Shown here in pieces: positions 56,451-64,000 of a stretch of 64,000 nt of DNA. The position numbers and the translations under genes are program-made. The stretch's first letter is position 1. Each line of letters begins with the position of its first letter. Source of the stretch: Scatophagus argus (Eukaryota; Chordata; Actinopteri; Scatophagidae); NCBI RefSeq assembly GCF_020382885.2, contig NC_058499.1, forward strand, positions 20,259,872 to 20,323,871, given 5' to 3'. The notes under the pieces are model-generated. The model did not search any database, was not told the origin of the DNA, and saw only the letters and a list, made by a program, of their open reading frames with translations.

Positions 56451-59400
56451 TCACTGCTCTTGGTCTTCCTCTGGCTCCCTGAGGCCCTGACTGTGCAGTG
56501 TCTTTCCTGTTATCTCCATCATTGCCTGAACCTCTGGATCCACATCCAGGATACTCTTCTTGCCTTCCCCCGCCTCACCCTGAAACACAAAGCACGCAAG
56601 AATACATGGACTTAATTCTTCATTTTCTAAAGGAAACAACTATGATGTGAAAAAAAAGGCTGAAATGTAAATGAGGTTCTCTATTTGTGGTCCAGTTGTT
56701 CCAGTTAATAGCATGCCTGAATTCAGAAAAAAAAATGGGGACTGAATTTTGTTATAATTCTATAACAACCCCCCTCCCCGGCAGCAACAGCATTAACCCC
56801 CTTTCTCTCACCTCCTCTGGCTCTGGGGGTTTTCCAACCGCCCACACTTCCACTGAATCCAGGAAGAAGTCCTCCTCCCCTGAAAGCTGTGGACTGCCAT
56901 AGGTGGTGCACTTAGGTCGGGCGCGGCTATGACCTCTGCCAAAATCACTGTCCAGCCACAGACCAAAGTAGCTGTGCTGACCGCCCATACCCTGATGAAG
57001 ACCAGAAACATTAAGATAACCACGTAATTAGAATATACCTATCATTTGTTGATAAAAGGTAACCTTACACAATTACCTTAAAGGTAAACATCATCAATTT
57101 CCAACCAGCTATGTATCATTGCAATGTGGGTAGTATGTGCAAATGAAAAACTTCTCTCCTTGTTGCATGCACCCAGAGCTCCTCATTCATTTGTTGGCAA
57201 ATGTTCGCTGAACGATGCCAGTTCGGCAATTTTTAGACACTTGCCTTCACATCAAACTGTCAAAATTAGGGAGTGCTGATCGAATAAGAATCAAGACTCC
57301 ATTACTGCATCGTCTGTTTCTCTAAAATATTTTGAGAAACATATTTTAGTGTATTGTACAGCTGTAAAACAGGAAAGCTGATGACAGGAGGAGCTGTCAT
57401 ATTGTGCCTACCACCAACCAACTTACAGTACCATGTGGGAGAATAGACTGGTCTGGTGCGTGCAGCGCCTTCTTCTTATCACAGCCCTTTTTCTCAGTTT
57501 TCACTGGTCATGTACCACCAATTTAAAGACTGTCAAAATGCAGCTACTTACTTTGAAAAGAAACCATTCTGAGGCCAAAAAATGTAACTGAAGATCATGA
57601 TGAAATCAGTACCAATTGTTATACAATATTAGAAGAGATTAATGTTTTCTAAATGTTACCAACCCCTTTTTAAAGTAGTAACAATGTTTTGTTTTGGTCT
57701 CCAACTGTGTCTCTCTGTCTGTTTAGTGCTGGATAGATAGAGCGCCGTGGGTTTATCAGAGCTTTATCACTGAAAATCACTGACCATCATTAGGACTGTT
57801 GCTCTACAACTGCGACAAATAAAATTGGTGTAGGTTATACAATACATATGTTATGTAATAAATAACACTCTATCAGATTAATAGCTTGACAGGCTGGAGG
57901 CACTGGCTGACTGTTAAATAGTTTATACACCTTCTGTCCTCACCTCCAACAGTCATTGTGTAAAGATGCCACCCTATCAATATGTTTGAGAAACAATATC
58001 TACACTCAATGCACAGGCAAAATTTAAGGATTTAAAGTTTGAACTCCATGGGATTTTTTTAGACCATAAACAACAGAAATAAAGTTCCAAACTAAACTCG
58101 TGCGGGCTCACCAGTCCGTTTGGCATGGTCTGCTGATTCTGGTTGAGGTACATATAGTGTTGGTTGTATCCTGTTGCTGTATAAACTCTCAGTCTGGGGA
58201 ACACAGTGAACAGGAAGCATCTGGAGTCACCTATGCACACACAAATATACAAATTATTAAGATCTGAGTGAAAAATCAAGTGACAGCCCACAGTATTCAA
58301 ACAAGTAGTATTACTTCCTCAATGTGTCCTTTTATCAGTGCTTTAATATCATGGTGCAGATCTGGGGTCTGGTCCACACCAACATGACAGTACTTTCTCT
58401 GCCACAGCATTAACGAATTAGAGATTATTTGTACAGATAACTGATACCACATGATGATAAAGCTTCACAGAGCTCAACCACCCAGATGTGAAGTGTTATG
58501 TCTCTGACACGTAAAAGGGAATGTTCTTTATTCAAAGTGCAGAATGAACAGTTTCATAAAGAGATCAACTGCTGTTAACTTTTAATTCAGCTGTAAATCA
58601 GAATCAGAGTTCCTTTATTTATCCCCCAGGGGGAAAAGCAGTTGATCTTGATACCTCAGGGAGCTGTTCCCCAAGTGGGTAGCGCAGCACCCAAGCAGAT
58701 AAGCAGAAAGTGCAGCCAGATTTGTAAAATTAGTTGTGTGGGGGTATTTTTAAGAGTTTTCCCCCTTTGAGGTAACTTTTACATGAACAACAGTTTTATA
58801 TTAGGTTTTCAAACATATAAAAACTGAAGAAATAAACAATAAACAAGTAAGAGCCACAGTGTATTATCATTTGTATGACCCTTAAAATAGCGTAAATTAG
58901 CTTGGTATGACCTTCAAGACAGTAATGTACTGAATAATAAATTATAATAACAATAATAATAATAATAATGTGTGTTGAGCATAGACTTCAAGCACTACAA
59001 ACTCTGTAGCCTACGTTCACTGGATTCACATAAGCTAATATTTTTGGGTTCTCTGTATAACTGCTGATGGCAGCTGATCTCAGGGCACAGTGAGTAAGAC
59101 ATTTGACAAATAACACGTTACATCCGAGGCCTATAAGTCATGAAACATGAAAGTGCAGTGGAATTAGACAGAGCTGGTCCCTTCTCTCACCCTGGAACTG
59201 AGGTTTGACCTCCCAGGCGTGGGAGGCGAAGCCCCCAAAAACATGTCCCTTTGTGTCTTTGATAAGCAGCAGGGTTGGCCCACGCTTTGTCAAACCAGCC
59301 ACCATCCTGGTGAAGCTCTCCCCATGCAGCCGAGTGGAAAAGACAAGTCTCCAGGGAGCATTGTAGCTGTCTGGCAACTGCAGACAGTAACACAGAGCTG

Positions 59401-61556
59401 AACATGACACAGTGACAGTGTATGTGTATGAATACGATACCTTTGAAGCTTCAGATTTTAACTTTCTGTGAGTGGTTTCAGGTGATTTGGAGCAAACAGC
59501 AAGCCAAAATTATGTATTTTACATAGAAGACTTCTTTCATCTTTCTTTTGCTTTTGATGAATTAGAAAGATGCCATATGCTATTTTCTTTCCATCAAAAG
59601 CATGCAGACAACCTTCACAATCTCCAAACGTTTGTTTTAAATAACACATATTATATAGAGAACCTCCCATAATTGCCCATGATCAGTAAAAATGACTCAA
59701 CTCATCCTCTTTTGCATAGCACATAACATCCTGGAGAAAGTCTTTAGACATAACTGTGAACTGAAAGAAGAAGTACAACAAACATCTATGCCTTTTCTGT
59801 GGCATTACTATGGCATTACTGTGGAACACAGTACAGTATACAGTCTGGTAACAAGTGTTTTCTTTTATAAATGTACAAATGCAGAGATTGTTTAACATGG
59901 ACCCTTGTTTGAGCCTTCTAAATGTGCCAAAGCTAGATTTAACTAAAGGAAACGAGAAAACCATGAGGGCTGATTTGTTTGCCAGGAAGTTGCCATGTAA
60001 TAGCTCACTGAAGTTTGAAAATAGCTCAAAACCATGAATGATGGTAAAACTCACTTTTCACCAAAAACTTGATCAGACCAAAAGAAAAAAGAATAAACAA
60101 TTCTGGGTTGAAATCTAACAACATACTATACATCTGCATTCTGACCTGTGGTGCTAGAAACATAAGGGTGGGAATGTCCAGCAGACACCTCAGCTCTTTC
60201 CAAGGCGTCTCCCTGCAGGGAGGCAGCAGGGTTGGGGCTGGCCGGCCACTCAGGGACAAATTTAGGCCCTCAGCCACCAGCATCTCCAGGTACAATGATA
60301 CCTGGGAGACCCTGAATATCCAGTCCTCCAGACAGGAAACATCACACTCTCCCTGATCTGTAGAGTAAAACAGGATGAGGAGAGTCACATTTCTTTACTA
60401 TCAACATGCTCAAAAACCTTCAAATAACCTATTTACCAGAGGGTTTGAGTTCAGAACATATCTGCTCTGCAAAGAGTTTGACACCAAGGGAGACATCACC
60501 CATTTGCTCTGGCTTCCAGCCCTGCAGACGCCCTCTGTGGACCAGAATCTGAATTACAGCAGAAATCAGGTCCTGCAGGAACTAAGCAAAATGGGAAATG
60601 GGAAAGGGGAGGATCAAGCAGGGAGGGTGGAGGAAGATAGAATATTAATAGAAGGGAAATATCTCAGAAATTTCCTTTTTTCTAATTTTACCCTCTACTC
60701 ACCTCTGCTACCTGCTCACATGTGACAGCTGATGCTGACCCTGCTCCATGTTGGGACATGGCCATGACAAGGGGAGCCCGTTCTTCTGCAGTGCCTCGCA
60801 AGGTGTCTGCAAGGAAGATGACCAATTGCTCTCGCACCACTCCAGAGGCAGCAGAGGTGCTGGGCTTCCCAGACGTTGTGGGCGCTGCCAGTCCATGGTC
60901 AATACTACACATGCACTGATAGAGCCTCCTCACCATGGAGTCTGGTACCAGGCTGGCCATTGAAGACTGGGAGAAACAAAAGAATGAACTGAACACACTG
61001 GTAAAAACTACTTTCGCTAGTATATGCACTGATAGAATAAACTGGAGAGTAATAAAAGTGATATTTTCTCAGTAGAACAAGAGCTTAAAATATAGTCATA
61101 GCCAAGGAACATTTCAGAACCAGATCAGAGTCATGTTTATTAATAAAGCAGGTTTTCACATACAAGCAATGTGCATTGGAAACTAAACTGCAGAGGGAAA
61201 TCAGGTCCAAATATGGTGGAAACTCTATCTTCTAATCAAATGACGAAATTCTTACGTCAAAGAGTTTTATCTGGTCACGCTCTGAGTTTTAATCTTAAAC
61301 TGACAACATCTGCTTCTACTAGACTGTTGTAATGACACCTGCATGCGCAAATGACACAGTCTATCTACTGCTTTCACAGTGTCACCTGCAGCATCTGAAG
61401 CGTCAGGGTCTTCCCTGCTGGTGCTTTTCTCGGGGTTCCAGAAGGACCCCCAGCACCGTCCTGAAGCCTGTCGAAGACCCCCTCAACCAACGGCCGGTCC
61501 TCGGGCCGGAAGCGGGCCAGCCGCTTCTGCACCACCACACTGTCCGTGTTACCCAT
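56451..61556 (-). CDS. meak7: MTOR-associated protein MEAK7 (TLDc domain-containing 1)
   Basis: Eight coding exons on the minus strand: 61386-61556, 60703-60966, 60437-60581, 60146-60357, 59191-59377, 58112-58230, 56812-56991, 56451-56579; 1407 nt, 468 residues (human 456). All junctions are GT/AG and in phase. The N terminus MGNTDSVV has Gly2 and Ser6, the N-myristoylation pattern. The TLDc domain covers roughly residues 248-418: LVFSTRLHGESF, GHVFGGFASHAWEVKPQFQG, GYNQHYMYLN, GGQHSYFGLWLDSDFGRGHS, CTTYGSPQLSG. The tail KSILDVDPEVQAMMEITG matches the human end. In human cells MEAK7 is a lysosome-associated activator of an alternative mTOR pathway to S6K2. The fish protein differs most in the linker of exons 2-4. 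An AG at 61563-61564 just upstream of the ATG implies a separate 5' UTR exon. Confidence 0.95.
58605..58700 (-). mobile_element. Retrotransposon 3'-tail-like fragment, inverted
   Basis: Read on the minus strand it ends CCCCCTGGGGGATAAATAAAG then GAACTCTGATTCTG, a tail type common in teleost non-LTR elements. It lies in meak7 intron 5. Confidence 0.4.
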
Positions 61557-62147
61557 GGTGCTCTACAAAATAGTACAGCCGAACACATACACCAGAGTCA
61601 TTATTAAACGTTAGTATACTGCCTTCCTTTAATAGAATTCATGAGGACTTAAAATAATGACATCAACTGACTTTCTAGGCTCATAGAAGCTTGACATCTT
61701 CCATATATACGAAAAACAAAGATAACGTTTAATGATAGGATATCACGACAGAGCAGTCTGAAATATTAACTTTGATGTGTTAAATGACGTTATTTTGTGT
61801 TGCATGTTTCGTTTCTCCCTGTTTTATTAAATGCCTTTAGAGTCGTGTTATATGCATGTATGTTTGTTACTGAAACATTAGCAACCGTATCAATGAAACA
61901 TTTTAAAGCGGCTTTAATAATGATATTAATAATAATACGTATAGACCGGTTAAGTAATGAGTAAATAACATAGCTTTTTTTTATTTGTTTTTACCTTAGA
62001 TGACAAGCTAACGCTAGCTAGCAAAGCACAGCATTACTTTATTTGTATCCCCTATGCGAAACGCTACATATGAAATACTCTGGGTAAACATACAACAGAC
62101 ATGATAAAATGTATACGACAGACATCAACGCTTAATGTGACGCTAAC

Positions 62148-62225
62148 CTTTTAAATAAGATCAACTAAGCCTTCCATCCTGCTTCTAGTAAGAGCAAAAC
62201 GTAAACTTCCTGGTTTGAAAAGCAA
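62148..62225 (-). other. meak7: Probable meak7 untranslated first exon
   Basis: On the minus strand TTATTTAAAAG is followed by GTTAGC, an acceptable donor (62146-62147), opposite the acceptor at 61563. Just upstream a GGGGGCGGGG GC-box-like run (about 62295-62305) could belong to the promoter. Transcript support is not available. Confidence 0.4.
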
Positions 62226-62305
62226 TGACACTTAAGGTACCCAATCAAATGAGCCCAATGCTCACCTATTTCATTGTGACTGGTTAACGATGTCAGGGGG
62301 CGGGG

Positions 62306-64000
62306 ACAAGTTGCAGTTGGTCAGTATGTTCAACGTACCCGGGTCAGTATTCTTGTTTTTGAGTAGTTATAACACAGAACAGTTATAGAACTGATAAAAT
62401 AGATGTTATAATCAATGGTGTCTGTATCTGTATGTCTTACGCCTGTTCTGCAGTATTAAACCAGATCACAACGTGCAGCATCCAGCTTTATAAAGACACG
62501 TAACTCAATGGTTATAAAAATGCATGCGTTCATGAGACTATGGCAAGTAGTGAGGGCCAGAAAGGATCAGTCTTGTAGACAGCAATCTTAGTATTAAAAA
62601 CTTTAGAGATTAGAAGAACTTGATTCATTTTAGTGTTACTTTACTACGCTTGCAGTAAATTTCAGAAAAGTGATTAAATTAAAGGAAATGATGGAATGTT
62701 CTAATTTTTTGTAAATTTTTGACACAAAAACCTGGCAGTTCATAGACTTAAGAGGAAGTGTAATTTCATAGTCGTATCCCATCTTTCACCACTAGAGTGT
62801 GCACAGGAGCAGCTGAAGAGAGACCGCCAGAGTCCTCTGTAGAAACAGCAAGCCATTGAAAAAACGCCTTTTAAGGGCATGAGACTTTCTTGAGAGCACT
62901 GAGCTGGGTGTGTTGCATTGTAATGAGGTCTTGTAGGACAGTATATGCAACCACGTCGACACAGCTGAACGTGATGTGACGTGCAGTCATCTGCCCACGT
63001 CGGATAAACAGGCTGCCGTAAACAGGATATCAGTGATGAATAAGTGTGTGCAGCATGAGGTGAACCACAGAGCTTGAAAAACCCTTATTAATCCAAGTCG
63101 TCTGGATCATTTTCAAGCATAATGTGTGGGCCATTAGTCTGAATGAATGAATGAATGAATGAATGAATGAATGAAGTTGACCTGAGCAGACATCAAAGTA
63201 TTTTATTCCAGATCATTACTTAAACACAGGAAATAAGTAAATTATAAAAATACTATATTCAGTGTGTTATATTTTTGATGAATTCTAGCAGAAGTTTGTC
63301 ATATATCTATATAAAAGAGCACAACGTGTAAACATACTCTCTGGCACATATTTGGCTATATTTTGAAAGGACTTAATGTGGTCTTTTGCATAATCATTGT
63401 GCTCTTGCAAAAGAAAGATGTTTGCCCCTGGCCTCGTTAAACATATATCATTTACTTAAACGGCTGATGATGAGAGATTCAAAATAAAGCACTTGAACCA
63501 CTTGCTTTGTTCCATTACAACCTGCTGAATCTAAGAGGTCAAATGTATTTGCAAGTCAGTCATTGTAAAAGTGAAAGAACTGAACATGAACACATAGTTC
63601 AGCTGTTGTGACTGCTTTTAGTTTCCAGTTGAATCAAATAAGATTGTACACTTTCATTAATATTGACCTTGAAGAGTTTATCACAGCATGTGTGATACCA
63701 AACTGGGTTACTTACTCACGACTTACTTGTAACTTTTTCTGAATAGTGGCCATAAATTTAATCCACAAATTTGCTTATCAGAGGCTTAAACAAAGCACAG
63801 AAGTTTATAATACTATAGGACAGGATTTTACAACTGCGAAAAACAGCAGTCGTTTTATCTTTTATCTTATTACAGCTGTAAGGTAGGCAGCTCATAAAGG
63901 AGAGATTGCTGGAAGTGTTTACCAATATATACTGACATGAGAAATAGATGGACAAGATTAGATAGAAAATAATCACAGAAATTCAGCTATGTAGGGATGA
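62306..64000. other. Intergenic sequence, no gene recognised
   Basis: AT-rich sequence without recognisable exons on either strand. The only clear structure is the GAAT tandem repeat at 63141-63175. Confidence 0.5.
63141..63175. repeat. (GAAT)n microsatellite
   Basis: Nearly nine uninterrupted copies of GAAT. Confidence 0.97.

Overview
The window is vertebrate nuclear DNA, almost certainly from a ray-finned (percomorph-like) teleost. It has AT-rich introns, canonical GT/AG splicing, many CA/GT microsatellites and decayed fish transposons. The species call is inference; the gene calls rest on translated exons that follow known vertebrate families exon by exon.

Layout: (1) 18-8560, plus strand: the last 13 coding exons of rspry1 (SPRY and C-terminal RING); its 5' part lies upstream of the window. 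(2) 11174-13634, plus strand: complete arl2bp in 7 coding exons. (3) 17015-23570, minus strand: complete pllp (plasmolipin, four-helix MARVEL protein) in 4 exons, 188 residues. (4) 23571-27974: intergenic, holding a frame-broken Ty3/gypsy remnant. (5) 27975-48215, minus strand: complete plcg2 in 32 coding exons, 1249 residues; phases agree at every junction and the catalytic and SH2 landmarks are intact. Its probable untranslated first exon is near 52875, giving an approx. 4.7 kb first intron rich in foldback and LTR sequence. (6) 56451-61556, minus strand: complete meak7 (tldc1) in 8 coding exons, 468 residues, with a likely 5' UTR exon near 62148. (7) 62300-64000: no gene seen.

The genes are independent single-copy loci and not an operon. 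plcg2 is a receptor-proximal lipid signalling enzyme, meak7 an mTOR-linked lysosomal protein, pllp a myelin/epithelial membrane protein, arl2bp an ARL2/ARL3 effector and rspry1 a putative E3 ligase. From memory, the human counterparts all lie on 16q, but RSPRY1-ARL2BP-PLLP (about 16q13) are far from PLCG2 and MEAK7 (16q23-q24); here they are neighbours.

I found no new biological system. The most unusual material is non-coding: a nearly intact solo LTR in a plcg2 intron, a second LTR followed by a primer-binding-site-like sequence, a 0.5 kb foldback element with long arms, three perfect short hairpins, and repeat copies that abut plcg2 splice donors.
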